A stretch of DNA of 64,000 bases from Streptomyces sp. I6 (GCA_003725745.1 RHDP01000001.1:5931501-5995500), one strand, 5' to 3'. Shown: positions 45,544-55,532, numbered from the stretch's first letter. Numbers and translations: made by a program. The notes: generated from the sequence alone by a model not told the origin.

Positions 45544-45641
45544 AGCAGAATTTGGGGGCCGCCAGAGGCGAACACCCGTCGTTCCGCGCGGTTTTGGGAT
45601 CCGTGGGTGACGGTGCGCCCGCGCGGCCGGAACACGAGGGC

Positions 45642-45730
45642 GCCGGGCAACCCCGGCGGCGGCATCCGCGATGCCGGGCAACCCCGGCGGCGGTACTCGC
45701 GACGTGGGGAACCCCCGGCGGCGGGTGGCG
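45642..45730. repeat. 31-bp direct repeat, three copies
   Basis: Copies start at 45642, 45673 and 45704, each with GGCAACCCCGGCGGCGG-like core and diverging slightly. They occupy the 270-bp gap between the LysR and aldo/keto reductase genes. There are no spacers, so this is not a CRISPR array. Confidence 0.85.
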
Positions 45731-45801
45731 CTGCGGCGGGCCGGGCGCGGCCGCCTGCTCGGCGGCTGCGCCCGGCCCGGGTCAAGCGTGGTGCCGGTGC
45801 G

Positions 45802-46638
45802 TCAGGCGCCCATGTCGAACGTCGCCGGGTCGGGGCCGAGGCGCCGGCCCTCGTCCAGAGCCGCGAACGCGGCGAGGTCGTCGTCGTCCAGTTCGAAGCC
45901 GAAGACGTCGATGTTCTCCCGGATCCGCGACGGCGTCACCGACTTGGGGATCACGATGTTGCCGAGCTGCACCTGCCAGCGGAGCACGACCTGTGCCGGG
46001 GTCTTCCCGTGCTTCTGCGCGACCGCGACGATCGTCGGGACCTCCAGCAGCCCGCGGCCCGAACCCAGCGGCGACCAGGCCTCCGTGGCGATGCCGTGCC
46101 TGGCGTGGAAGGACCGCGACTCCGCCTGCTGCAGCTGCGGGTGCAGCTCGATCTGGTTCACCGCCGGTACGGCCGAGGTCTCGCCGAGCAGCCGCTCCAG
46201 GTGCTCGGGAAGGAAGTTGGAGACGCCGATGGCCCGGGCGCGGCCTTCGGCGAGGATGGTCTCGAACGCCTTGTAGGTGTCCACGTACGCGTTCCGGGCA
46301 GGCATCGGCCAGTGGATCAGGTACAGGTCCACGTAGTCGAGTCCGAGCCGGGCGAGAGAGGCGTCGAAGGCACGCAGCGTCGAGTCGTAGCCCTGGTCGC
46401 TGTTCCAGAGCTTGGTGGTGACGAACAGCTCCTCGCGAGGGATCCCGGAGGCCGCGACGGCCGCCCCGGTCCCCCTCTCGTTCTCGTACACGGCTGCCGT
46501 GTCGATGCTGCGGTAGCCGGCCTCCAGGGCCGTGCCGACAACCTTCGCCGCCTCGTCGTCCGGCACCTGCCACACGCCGAAGCCGATCTGCGGCATGGCG
46601 ACGCCGTTGTTGAGGGTGATGGAGGGGACCTTGCTCAC
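45802..46638 (-). CDS. Aldo/keto reductase
   Basis: The 278-residue TIM-barrel oxidoreductase has the AKR tetrad: Asp and Tyr in YRSIDTAAVYENERG, Lys in VTTKLWNSDQG, His in DLYLIHWPMP. The NADPH site is in WSPLGSGRGLL and IPKSVTPSRIRENIDVFG. It is of the 2,5-diketo-D-gluconate reductase type (AKR5-like) and probably reduces small aldehydes or ketones. The GTG at 46638 has AAGGA about 10 nt upstream; an ATG at 46677 is possible. It is monocistronic. The following 530 bp (46639-47172) show no gene, only G/C-rich simple sequence. Confidence 0.88.
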   Translation of the reverse strand: MSKVPSITLNNGVAMPQIGFGVWQVPDDEAAKVVGTALEAGYRSIDTAAVYENERGTGAAVAASGIPREELFVTTKLWNSDQGYDSTLRAFDASLARLGLDYVDLYLIHWPMPARNAYVDTYKAFETILAEGRARAIGVSNFLPEHLERLLGETSAVPAVNQIELHPQLQQAESRSFHARHGIATEAWSPLGSGRGLLEVPTIVAVAQKHGKTPAQVVLRWQVQLGNIVIPKSVTPSRIRENIDVFGFELDDDDLAAFAALDEGRRLGPDPATFDMGA

Positions 46639-47172
46639 GAGCGGTCGATCCTTACGTCGGTCGGGTGTTGCTCTCATAGTCAACGATCGGTCCGGCAGAC
46701 GCATTCCCGACGGCGGAACGGCCCTCGCTCCGGCCGCCTCCCGCCGCGGGACCGGACCGAGCCACTGCCCGGCGGCCCGCCGGCCACGACCCTACTGCAC
46801 AGATCTGAACGTGGTACATGAATGTGAACACCGGGCTCCGGTCCCGCCCCAACGGGGCCGCCCCCCACCATGGGAATCCGGTCCCGGGCCATCAAAATCC
46901 GGTCCCGCGTCGGGGCCGGGCCGGGCCGGGCCGGTCCGTGCCGGGCGCAGTGGCGCGGCCCCGGCGTCCCGCACAGCGCCCCGTTACCCTTTTCGTGGCC
47001 CCGCAATGGGGTGCCTGGCCCCCGGGTCCGGTATGGCTGTGTGCCCCCTGTCGAAGTGATGCCCTGGGGGGTGTTGCCGCCGGGCTTCGGGGCACCGCTT
47101 GACCGCTGATGAGGGGCCTGACGACCACTCCGGTTCGGCGCAATGCCGGACCGCCCCCGCATCCGGCGCGCC

Positions 47173-48994
47173 TCAGCGGTACAGCGCCTCCACCTCGCTC
47201 GCGTACGCCGTCTCGATCGCCTTGCGCTTCAGCTTCAGCGACGGCGTCAGCAACCCGTGCTCCTCGCTGAACGGATGCGCCAGTATCCGGAACGTGCGAA
47301 TGGACTCGGCCTGGGACACCAGGGTGTTGGCGGCCACCACCGCCCGACGGATCTCCCTCTCCAGGTCCGGGTCGCGCACCAGGTCCACCGGCTTCATCGG
47401 CGGCCGGTCCCGCATCATGAGCCAGTGCTCGACGGCCTCCTGGTCCACCGTGACCAGCGCCGCGATGTAGGGGCGGTCGTTGCCGACGACCAGGCACTGG
47501 GCCACCAGCGGGTGCGCCCGTACCCGCTCCTCCAGTCCGATCGGGGACACCGTCTTGCCGCCCGACGTCACCAGGACCTCCTTCTTCCGCCCGGTGATGG
47601 TCAGATAGCCGTCCTCGTCCAGCGCCCCAGATCCCCGGTGGCCAGCCAGCCGTCCCTGAGGACGGCGGCCGTCGCCTCGGGGTCGTTGAGATAGCCGGAG
47701 AACACCTGCGGACCGCGCAGCCAGACCTCGCCGTCCTCGGCGATGTGCACCGTCGTACCGGGGATCGGCTGCCCGACCGTGCCGTACCTGGTGCGCTCCG
47801 GGGGGTTGGCGGTGACCGCGGCGGAGGACTCCGTCAGCCCGAATCCCTCGAAGATCGTGATGCCGGCGCCCGCGAAGAACAGCCCGAGTCCGCGGTCCAT
47901 GGCCGAACCGCCGGACATCGCGTGCCGCACCCGCCCGCCCATGGCCTCGCGGACCTTGGTGTAGACGGCCTTCTCGAAGAACTGGTGCTGCAGGCGCAGA
48001 CCCGCCGACGGGCCGGGGCCGAGACCGAACGCCCGGTGCTCCACGGCCTCCGCGTACCGCACCGCCACATCGACGGCCCTGTCGAACACCCCCGCCTTGC
48101 CCGCGGTCTCCGCCGTGCGCCGGGCCGCGTTGAAGACCTTCTCGAAGACATACGGGACGGCCAGGACGAACGTCGGCCGGAACGAGGCGAGATCGGACAT
48201 CAGGGCGTCGGCCTGGAGCAGCGGCTGGTGGCCCAGCTTGACCCGGCCGAGGATCGCGGCGACCTCCACCATCCGGCCGAAGACGTGCGCGAGCGGCAGG
48301 AAGAGCAGCGTCGCCGCCTCGTCTCCCGACCTGGAGTGGAACACGGGCTCCCAGCGGCCCACGAGTGTCCCGGCCTCGTACATGAAGTTGGCGTGCGTGA
48401 GTACGCACCCTTTGGGCCGGCCGGTGGTGCCCGAGGTGTAGATCACCGTGGCGACGGACTCCGGGATCACGGCCCTGCGGTGGCGGTGCACCACGTCGTC
48501 GTCGATGTGCGCGCCCGCGGCGACGAGCTCGCCGACCGCCCCCTTGTCGAGCTGCCACAGCCGCTTGAGGTGCGGAAGCCGGTCGATGACCGAGCCGACC
48601 GTCATGGCGTGGTCCTCGTGTTCGACCACGCAGGCCGAGACCTCCGCGTCGTGCATCATCCACAGGACCTGCTCCGCGGACGAGGTGGGGTAGACGGGTA
48701 CGGACTGGGCGCCCACCGCCCACAGGGCGAAGTCGACGAGCGTCCACTCGTACCGTGTACGGCACATGATCGCGACGCGGTCGCCGAACCGCACACCCCG
48801 CGCGAGCAGCCCCTTGGCGAGTGCGAGCACCTCGTCGCGGAACTCGGCGGACGTCACATCACGCCATGCGCCGTCGTCGTCCTTTCGGCTGAGAGCGACC
48901 CGGCCGGGGTCGTTCCGGGCGTGGTCGAACACGGCATCCGCCAGCCCGCCGACAGGGGGTGCCGTCGCCAAGGGGGAACCGTGAACTCACGCAA
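47173..48994 (-). CDS. Long-chain acyl-CoA ligase (FadD15-like), two frame breaks as read
   Basis: The ~606-residue AMP-forming ligase activates fatty acids with ATP and CoA. Motifs are TVIYTSGTTGRPKGCVLTHA (P-loop), ITIFEGFGLTESSAAVTANP, LRDGWLATGDLG and GYLTITGRKKEVLVTSGGKT, ending LLTPSLKLKRKAIE with the C-terminal Lys. Bases are missing in the run 48972-48976 (+ strand), which hides the true start REFTVPPLATAPPVGG, and in 47625-47628. A TTG start at 48994 with AAGGAG 7-8 nt upstream fits well. Homologues also begin with REFTVPP. It is transcribed alone. Confidence 0.85.
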
Positions 48995-49273
48995 TGACCT
49001 GCTCCTTGTGGCGCTCCGCACAGCGCCGGTGACGGTACCCCACCAGGCGTTCGTACGGGAGAGCCCCGAGCAGCCCGGCATCTTTCACGTCCACCCTGGT
49101 CAGCCGCGTGGATTCGGCCGGCCTCGGTGCGGCCGGGCCGGGTTCTGACCGGAGAGTGAGCGGTACCGGGCGAATCTGCACCGAATCTGTACGAGGTGAA
49201 CACACCCCGGTCTGCCGTCCGTGTCCGGTTCGGCGCCGTTTCGGATGTCCACGGACGGAGTCCGGGAGTTCCC

Positions 49274-49329
49274 GCTCGGGGCTCGGGGCTCGGGGCTCGG
49301 GGCTCGGGGCTCGGGGCTCGGGGCTCGGG
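49274..49329. repeat. GCTCGGG heptamer, eight copies
   Basis: Eight exact 7-bp copies lie in the gene-free gap 48995-49409. The unit is not a multiple of three, so copy-number change would shift any reading frame through it. Confidence 0.95.
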
Positions 49330-49409
49330 GCGCTGCTCGATGGCAGGCGCCGGGCGGTCGTCGTCGGCGCCGCATGGTCGGTGCCGGTGCCGGTGCCGGG
49401 GCCCGGCTG

Positions 49410-50249
49410 TCACACCCCCGTGCGAAGGGCGATCCGTTCCTCGCCCGCGTACACGTTCATGTCCGGGCCCCGGAGGAAACCGACCAGGGTCAGTCGGGTC
49501 TCGACCGCGAGGTCGACGGCCAGCGAGGACGGTGCGGAGACCGCCGCGAGCACCGGGATCCCCGCCATCACCGCCTTCTGCGCAAGCTCGAACGACGCCC
49601 GCCCCGACACCAGCAGGATCACCCGCGACAGCGGCAGCAGGTCCTCGCGCACCGCGCGGCCGATCAGCTTGTCCACGGCGTTGTGCCGGCCGACGTCCTC
49701 CCGTACGTCGAGCAGCTCGCCCTCCTCCGAGAAGAGCGCCGCTGCGTGCAGGCCCCCGGTGCGGTCGAAGACCCGCTGCGCGGCGCGCAGCCGGTCGGGC
49801 AGGCCGGAGAGCAGTCCGGGCCCGATCCGGACAGGGGGAGCGTCGGCGACGGGGAAGCGGGTGCTGGTGCGTACCGCGTCGAGACTGGCCTTGCCGCACA
49901 GTCCGCACGACGACGTGGTGTAGACGTTGCGCTCGAGCGTGATGTCGGGGACCGGGACCCCGGGCGCGAGCCGCACGTCGACGACGTTGTAGGTGTTGGC
50001 GCCGTCGTCCTGGGCACCGGCGCAGTACACGATCGACCGCAGCTCCGACGCCGAGCCGATGACACCCTCGCTGACCAGGAAACCCGCCGCGAGCGCGAAG
50101 TCGTCGCCCGGCGTCCGCATGGTGATCGCCAGCGGACGGCCGTTCAGCCGGATCTCCAGCGGCTCCTCGGCGACCAGGGTGTCCGGCCGGGCGGTGGCCG
50201 CTCCGTCCCTGATCCGGATGGTGCGGCGGCGCTCGGTGACGCGTCCCAT
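49410..50249 (-). CDS. fdhD: FdhD sulfur carrier for formate dehydrogenase
   Basis: FdhD moves sulfur from a cysteine desulfurase to the molybdenum cofactor of formate dehydrogenase. The 279-residue protein shows EEPLEIRLNGRPLAITMRTP, the catalytic CxxC in YTTSSCGLCGKASLDAV, then AALFSEEGELLDVREDVGRH and NAVDKLIGRAV and the MAGIPVLAAVSAPSSLAVDL nucleotide-binding end. The ATG at 50249 is followed immediately by conserved sequence (RVTERRRTIRIRDG). The partner formate dehydrogenase is not in the window, but the moa genes at 7-10 kb supply cofactor synthesis. It faces the FabH-like gene across 446 bp of repeats. Confidence 0.92.
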   Translation of the reverse strand: MGRVTERRRTIRIRDGAATARPDTLVAEEPLEIRLNGRPLAITMRTPGDDFALAAGFLVSEGVIGSASELRSIVYCAGAQDDGANTYNVVDVRLAPGVPVPDITLERNVYTTSSCGLCGKASLDAVRTSTRFPVADAPPVRIGPGLLSGLPDRLRAAQRVFDRTGGLHAAALFSEEGELLDVREDVGRHNAVDKLIGRAVREDLLPLSRVILLVSGRASFELAQKAVMAGIPVLAAVSAPSSLAVDLAVETRLTLVGFLRGPDMNVYAGEERIALRTGV

Positions 50250-50410
50250 GGTGATCAGCCCCGACTCTGTACGTGGGAACGTGCGCGGTACCGCGCACCG
50301 CCTCGGGCGGGTGCGGCGAGGCGTGCTCGACGATGTCATTGTCCTGCATGGTCCGCCGCGCTCGGCGCGTGCGGTGGCCGCCGGTGCCGTCCTGGTGCCG
50401 CGCTCCCCGT

Positions 50411-50484
50411 CCGGACGCGCCCCTGTCCGGACGCGCCCCTGTCCGGACGCGCCCCTGTCCGGACGCGCCCCTGTCCGGACGCGG
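50411..50484. repeat. 16-bp tandem repeat, about 4.6 copies
   Basis: CCGGACGCGCCCCTGT repeats at 50411, 50427, 50443 and 50459, then part of another, in the divergent gap before the FabH-like gene. Confidence 0.95.
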
Positions 50485-50544
50485 TCCGCGGCCGACGGGG
50501 CCGGCCTCGGTCTCCGCACGGCGGGTGCGAGCCGGGGCGCCGAC

Positions 50545-50591
50545 GAGGCTCCACCCAACCGGCTTCCGAGACGCCGACTGGGTGGAGCCTC
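50545..50591. terminator. 13-bp inverted repeat, 21-nt loop
   Basis: GAGGCTCCACCCA (50545-50557) pairs with TGGGTGGAGCCTC (50579-50591). It lies about 105 bp before the FabH-like start and 300 bp before fdhD. It may be an attenuator, operator or REP-like element; nothing fixes the choice. Confidence 0.4.
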
Positions 50592-50695
50592 CAACACGAG
50601 CGGGTGAATCCTGTGGGTTCGGCCGCCCTCGTACCCGCCGGTCGCTGACCAGACTGGATGGCTCCTGACCTCGACTCAAAGGGGGTGCCCGGGCA

Positions 50696-51640
50696 ATGAC
50701 CGGCACTCGTATCGCCGCGCTTGGGCACCACCGGCCCGCCCGGGTACTCACCAACGACGACCTGGCGCGGATCGTCGACACCAGCCACGAGTGGATCACC
50801 AGCAGGGTCGGCATCCGGACGCGTCATATCGCAGGCCCCGACGAACCGGTCGACGAACTGGCCGCCCACGCCGCCGGCAAGGCCCTGGCCGCGGCCGGAC
50901 TCACCCCCGGCGACATCGATCTCGTCCTCGTCGCCACCTCGACCGCGACCGACCGCTCCCCGAACACCGCGGCCCGGGTGGCCGCCCGGCTCGGGATGGG
51001 GTCCCCGGCGGTCATGGACCTCAACGTCGTCTGCGCGGGCTTCACCCACGCTCTTGCCACCGCCGACCACGCGATCCGGGCCGGTTCCGCCGTCCGTGCC
51101 CTCGTCATCGGCGCCGACAAGATGTCCGCCGTCACCGACTGGACCGACCGCACCACCTGCGTCCTGGTCGGCGACGGGGCCGGAGCCGCGGTCGTCGAGG
51201 CGTGCGACGAGCGCGACACGGGCATCGGCCCGGTGCTGTGGGGGTCGGTCCCCGAGATGGGGCACGCGGTGCGGATCGAGGGCACCCCGCCCCGGTTCGC
51301 GCAGGAGGGCCAGTCCGTCTACCGCTGGGCGACCACCCGGCTCCCGTCCATCGCGCGCGGGGTCTGCGAACGGGCGTCCGTCGCGCCCGAGGACCTCGCG
51401 GCCGTGGTGCTGCACCAGGCGAACCTGCGGATCATCGAGCCCGTCGCGGAACGGATCGGTGCGGTCAACGCCGTCGTGGCCCGTGACGTCGTGGAATCCG
51501 GGAACACGTCGGCCGCCTCGATCCCCATGGCCCTGTCCCGGCTCGTCGAACGCGGCGAGGTGACGTCCGGTGCGCCCGCGCTCCTCTTCGGATTCGGCGG
51601 CAACCTGTCGTACGCGGGGCAGGTCGTCCGCTGCCCCTGA
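50696..51640 (+). CDS. FabH-like 3-oxoacyl-ACP synthase III
   Basis: The 314-residue thiolase-fold enzyme has the KAS III triad Cys113 (DLNVVCAGF), His240 (VVLHQANLRI) and Asn270 (VESGNTSAAS). The CoA-binding WITSRVGIRTRHIAG and C-terminal GFGGNLSYAGQVV are typical. It condenses an acyl-CoA with malonyl-ACP. It stands apart from the fatty-acid fab genes and from any PKS genes in the window, so an accessory acyl-starter or secondary role is possible. A purine-rich GGGGGTG lies upstream of the ATG at 50696. Downstream is an unusual 500-bp hairpin region. Confidence 0.88.
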   Translation: MTGTRIAALGHHRPARVLTNDDLARIVDTSHEWITSRVGIRTRHIAGPDEPVDELAAHAAGKALAAAGLTPGDIDLVLVATSTATDRSPNTAARVAARLGMGSPAVMDLNVVCAGFTHALATADHAIRAGSAVRALVIGADKMSAVTDWTDRTTCVLVGDGAGAAVVEACDERDTGIGPVLWGSVPEMGHAVRIEGTPPRFAQEGQSVYRWATTRLPSIARGVCERASVAPEDLAAVVLHQANLRIIEPVAERIGAVNAVVARDVVESGNTSAASIPMALSRLVERGEVTSGAPALLFGFGGNLSYAGQVVRCP

Positions 51641-51676
51641 GCGACACTGGCACTGACATCTGTCATCTGACACTTT

Positions 51677-51718
51677 CTGTCACCTGTCACCTGTCACCTG
51701 TCACCTGTCACCTGTCAC
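51677..51718. repeat. CTGTCAC heptamer, six copies
   Basis: Six exact 7-bp copies, with degenerate ones on both sides, start about 35 bp after the FabH-like stop. Confidence 0.95.
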
Positions 51719-51748
51719 CTGCCATCTGTCGGCCGTCCGTGGTTCGCC

Positions 51749-51788
51749 CGTCAGTGGTCGGCCGTCCGCGGACTGCCGACCACTGACG
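51749..51788. terminator. 13-bp inverted repeat, 14-nt loop
   Basis: CGTCAGTGGTCGG (51749-51761) and CCGACCACTGACG (51776-51788) are exact reverse complements in the gap after the FabH-like gene. This may be a transcript terminator or a protein site. Confidence 0.5.
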
Positions 51789-51880
51789 ATCCGCCGACGG
51801 CCGCAGTGCCGAATCTGGCCCCTGGTCCTCGGCCGCTGGCCCCGTACCCCCTGGGCCCAAACCCCAGGGGTGAGACCGAT

Positions 51881-51984
51881 GCGGGGTGCCCGTGTCCCTC
51901 GACCCGTCGGCTGCGGGCCCCGGCCGACCCGCTGATGCGTCCGGGGCCCGCAGCCGACGGGTCGAGGCATGCCGGGTGCCCCGC
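51881..51984. terminator. Very long hairpin: 27-bp perfect stem extended by 12 further pairs
   Basis: Arms 51897-51923 (starting CCTCGACCCGTCGG) and 51941-51967 are exact reverse complements around a 17-nt loop. Outside them 51881-51892 can pair with 51973-51984, allowing two G-U pairs. A smaller hairpin (CCCCTGGG/CCCCAGGGG) sits at about 51848-51870. It lies about 190 bp before the phosphatase gene in the gene-free stretch 51641-52172. The fold is far stronger than a usual terminator. Confidence 0.6.
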
Positions 51985-52172
51985 CCGGTGTTCCCGCGTC
52001 CGCGTCAGTGCCCAGGCGCTCTGCCCGTGCTCACACGTCCAGCCGGCCCCGAACGTCCGCTCCCCGCGCCCTCCGCGCCTCACACGCCCCTGCTGACGCC
52101 GATGTGCGCGGCCCGCCCGCGCCTCGTGGCCGGAGGTGCGCACCACCGCGGCTCTGTCGCATCCTTGTCTAT

Positions 52173-54722
52173 GTGACCTGGTACGGCGCGGCCAGGCCCG
52201 GCGCGCGCACGGAGCGCGGGTCGCAGCGCGAGACGAGCGGTGGCGCGGTCCACCCCCTGGACGAGCTCGGACTGGTGCTCGCCGAGGCCGCGGTCCACTC
52301 GATCGGTGCGGTAGGGGGCCATGCCGGCGGGGTGTATCTGCGGTCGGGAACGTCGGGCCTGCTGCGCCTTGCCGTGGCCGTCGGTCTGCCCGCCGAACTG
52401 ATGCGCCCATGGTGGCGGATGCACGTCAACAGGCCCTTCCCGGTGGCGGAGTGCTACCGCCGCTCCCAAGTCATCCACCTCGCCGACGGCGAGGAGGCCA
52501 TGCAGCGCTTTCCTCAGCTCATGGCAGGTCTGCCGTTCTCCCTGAGTTCCCTGTACGCGCCGGTCACCAGCGGTGACGAGCGCTTCGGTGTCCTCGCGGC
52601 GCTGCGCCCCGCCACCTCCGGACGACCGGTCGCCGAGGCCGACCAGCGGCGCTTCACCGACGCGGGGAGCCGGCTCGCCGCCGCCCTCGGCGAGCTCCAC
52701 CACGACGGCACCCCATCCGCTGGGACGGAGAGCCCTTCGCCGTCCAGGTCCCCGATGCGAACGCCCGCCCCGTGCGCATCGGCACATTCGACTGGGACCT
52801 CGGAAGCGGAGCACTGAGCGCCGACGAGGAACTCTGCGCCATCCTCGGCGTCGACCCCGCCGGCTTCCCCGGCACCATCGAAGCGCTCACCGCCCATGTC
52901 GCACCCGAGGACGCCTACCAGCTGTACGCCGTGGCCAGGGAGGCGGGCCAGACCGGCCGGGCCGTGGTGCGAAGGATCCGGATCCGCCGGGACGGCGACC
53001 CGCCGTCCCTGGTCGAACTGACCGGCCGTCCGGTCCGCTCGTCCCCCGGCATCGGGACGCGCCGCGTCACCGGGTCGGTCATCGACCTCGGCTCCGGAGT
53101 GGTCTCCGGGGAGGCCGGTGACCGGCTTCCCGACGGGCTCTTCTCCCTCGACCTCTCCTGCCGCATCACCTACGTCAACCGCAGCGCGGCGGAACTGATC
53201 GGGACGCCCCGCGACCTGCTCGTCGGCCGGGTGCTGTGGGAGGCAGTGCCCTGGCTCGACCGCGCCGGCTACTGGGACCAGTACCGTGCGGCGCTGCTCG
53301 CGCGCACCCCGTCCAGTTCCGGGCCGACCGCGAGAAGGACGACTGGGTCACCGTCTCCCTCTTCCCGGGCCGGGACGGGGTGACGGGGACGGTCGCCGCC
53401 GCCGAACACCCCGACCACACACCGGGCCCGATCAGGCTCCCCGGTGCCGCACCGGGCACCTTCGCCTCGGCCGCCGACCGGTCCAGCGCCCTGTACCGGC
53501 CGGTCGCCCTCGCCATCGCCCTCACCGAGGCCGTCACCGCGCGCCAGGTCTCGGAGGTCGTCACCGAGGAGCTGCTGCCCGCGTTCGGCGGCCGGCAGCT
53601 GGCCATCTACGTCCTCCACGAACGCCATCTCTATCTCGCCTGGGAGACCGGCTTCCCGGCGGGATTCCTCGCGCCGTTCGAGGGGTGGGGCTCGACGCCC
53701 GTATCCCCGGAGTGGAAACCCTGACCACAGGCCGCCCCATCTTCTTCGAGTCGATGGACATGCTCGCAGCGGCCTATCCCGGGCTCGCGATCGACGCATC
53801 CGTCGGCGCCCGCGCCTTCCTGCCGCTGATCGCCTCCGGCCGGCCCGTCGGCTCCTGCATCCTCGGCTTCGACCACCCGCGGGGATTCGCCCCCGAGGAG
53901 CGCACCGTCCTCACCGCCCTCGCCGGGCTCATCGCCCAGGCCCTCGAACGCGCCCAGCGCTACGACAGCGAGTTCGCGCTCGCCCGGGGCCTCCAGGACG
54001 CGCTGCTGCCGCACCGGCTGCCCGTCGTCGGGGACGTGGAGACCGTCGGCCGCTATCTCCCCGGCACCCAGGGCTTGGACGTGGGCGGCGACTGGTACGA
54101 CGTCATCGAGACGGACCGCGGACTCGCCCTCGTCATCGGCGACGTCCAGGGGCACGGGGTGCCCGCTGCCGCCATCATGGGCCAGCTGCGCAGCGCGGTA
54201 CGGGCGTTCGCCCTCGCCGACCGGGAACCCGACGAGGTGATGAGCGGCACCAACCGGCTTCTCATCGACCTCGACCCGGCACAGTTCGCCACCTGCTGCT
54301 ACGTACTGCTCGACCCGGGCAGCGGCACCGCCCAGGCCGTGCGTGCCGGGCATCCCCAGCCGCTGCTGCGCAGGCCCGACGGCACGACCGAGGTGCTCGA
54401 TTTGCCCGGCGGGCTGATGCTCGGTGTCGCCTCGCAGGAGCACTACCCGGTCTCCGAACTCGCCCTCGAACCCGGCGCGGTGCTGGCCCTCTTCACCGAC
54501 GGGCTGATCGAGGAGGCCGGTGCCGACATCGACGCCGGTGTCGAGCGGCTGCGTGCCGCCCTCGGCGGGGTCGGCGGCATCACGATCGCCGAGACCGCCG
54601 ACCGGCTGATCCGGGAGGCGCGTCAGGCCACGGACCGGCCGGACGACATCGCGTTGCTGCTCACCGCCCGCTGGTCGGGGCGGGAGGCCGACCGCACCCT
54701 GGCGGGCCCGGGCCGGTGGTGA
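52173..54722 (+). CDS. Multi-sensor SpoIIE-type protein phosphatase, three frame breaks as read
   Basis: The reconstructed ~850-residue protein has, in order: GAF (ELGLVLAEAAVHSIGAVGGH), PAS (FDWDLGSGALSADEELCAIL), PAS (GLFSLDLSCRITYVNRSAAE), GAF (LYLAWETGFPAGFLAPFEG, then ARAFLPLIASGRPVGSCILG) and a SpoIIE/PP2C phosphatase (GLDVGGDWYDVI, LVIGDVQGHGVPAAAIMGQL, ALFTDGLIEEAGADI, RPDDIALLLTAR). It should dephosphorylate an anti-sigma-factor antagonist in response to ligand or redox signals. One base is missing in each of the runs 52711-52714, 53307-53310 and 53682-53685. The GTG at 52173 starts conserved sequence; an upstream ATG is out of frame. Confidence 0.85.
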
Positions 54723-54905
54723 CCGCGGGCCCCGGCTCCCTGGCCGGCGTTGCCCCGGGTCGCGCGGTCTGCCACCCGCCGCGGTCCCCGCGCCCCGGCC
54801 CTGTCCGGCCCCCAGTCCGGCGCACCGTCCGGGCCCCGCCGTCCCCGGCTCCCGGGTCCGGACGGGGGCGGGCGCGGCTGTCGCGGCGGGGAGGCCGGGG
54901 CGGGC

Positions 54906-54946
54906 CGTGGCGTGCGGGCGGGCGGTGGCGTGCGGGCGGGCGGTGG
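54906..54946. repeat. 18-bp direct repeat, two copies
   Basis: GGCGTGCGGGCGGGCGGT occurs twice in tandem between the phosphatase and the small monooxygenase-like gene. Confidence 0.85.
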
Positions 54947-55011
54947 ACGGGGCACCCTGGTCCTGGGGCTGCCGACCGCCCGGCCACGGCCGCGGAGGAA
55001 GGGAAGCTGCG

Positions 55012-55311
55012 ATGTTCGCGAGACTGAGCAGGTACGAGGGGTCGCCGGTGCCGCCCGAGGGCGATCTGTCCGCGCACGCGGAGACGATCGTCCAGCAGGT
55101 CAGGGGGCTTCCCGGCTTCCTCGGGGTGTACTGGCTCGTCGACCGGACCACGGGGAAGGCCGTCTCGCTGACCCTGTGGGAGGACGAGGAGACCATGAGG
55201 GCAAGTGAGGAGAAGGCCGATCGGATCCGCGTGGACACGGCCCGCAGGGAGGGCCAGCGGATCGTCTCCGTCGATCGCTACGAAGTCGGCTTCAGCCACG
55301 TCGAAAGCTGA
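55012..55311 (+). CDS. Small antibiotic-biosynthesis-monooxygenase-like (ABM) protein
   Basis: The 99-residue protein has the compact alpha-beta ABM fold pattern: FARLSRYEGSPVPPEGDLSA, HAETIVQQVRGLPGFLGVYW, VDRTTGKAVSLTLWEDEETM and SVDRYEVGFSHVES. Members include heme-degrading and quinone-forming monooxygenases, but many act only as dimeric binding proteins; there is no firm catalytic residue here. GGAAGGGAAG before the ATG at 55012 fits. It follows the phosphatase by 289 bp and precedes the ROK operon promoter. Confidence 0.75.
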   Translation: MFARLSRYEGSPVPPEGDLSAHAETIVQQVRGLPGFLGVYWLVDRTTGKAVSLTLWEDEETMRASEEKADRIRVDTARREGQRIVSVDRYEVGFSHVES

Positions 55312-55456
55312 CAGCGCCGGCCGGTCCGCCCCACGCACCCTGAGGGCGCTCCGCCCCGCCTTTCACCCCTGGCCCGCCCGCGCCCCCGGCCCGCCCGCGT
55401 CCTTGACCGCACCCCTGCCGGCACCCCTGGCCCCACCCTGACCGGCTCGCTCCCAG

Positions 55457-55532
55457 CTTTGTCCTTGGTGTGGAGAAAGTTGCGATGGATCGCTGCTGAA
55501 GTTCTTCCCCTCGGGGAAAGCGCTGCTACGTT
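55457..55532 (+). promoter_or_regulatory. Promoter/operator of the ROK-ABC operon
   Basis: CTTTGTCC (55457-55464), GAAAGTT (55475-55481) and GCTGC (55492-55496) are spaced 10 and 10 nt, exactly as at 63436-63475 before the inositol-phosphate-synthase-type gene. Other elements are the palindrome GCGAT-GG-ATCGC (about 55482-55493), the 14-bp palindrome TTCCCC-TC-GGGGAA (55505-55518), and TACGTT (about 55527-55532), the likely -10. The rest of the gap 55312-55594 has no gene. Confidence 0.55.

Noticed and set aside
45642..45730. A CRISPR array from three 31-bp repeats
   Set aside because: The repeats are directly adjacent with no spacers, and no cas genes are nearby.
50696..51640. A FabH-like gene as part of a polyketide cluster
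   Set aside because: No other ketosynthase, ACP, acyltransferase or tailoring gene is in the neighbourhood.
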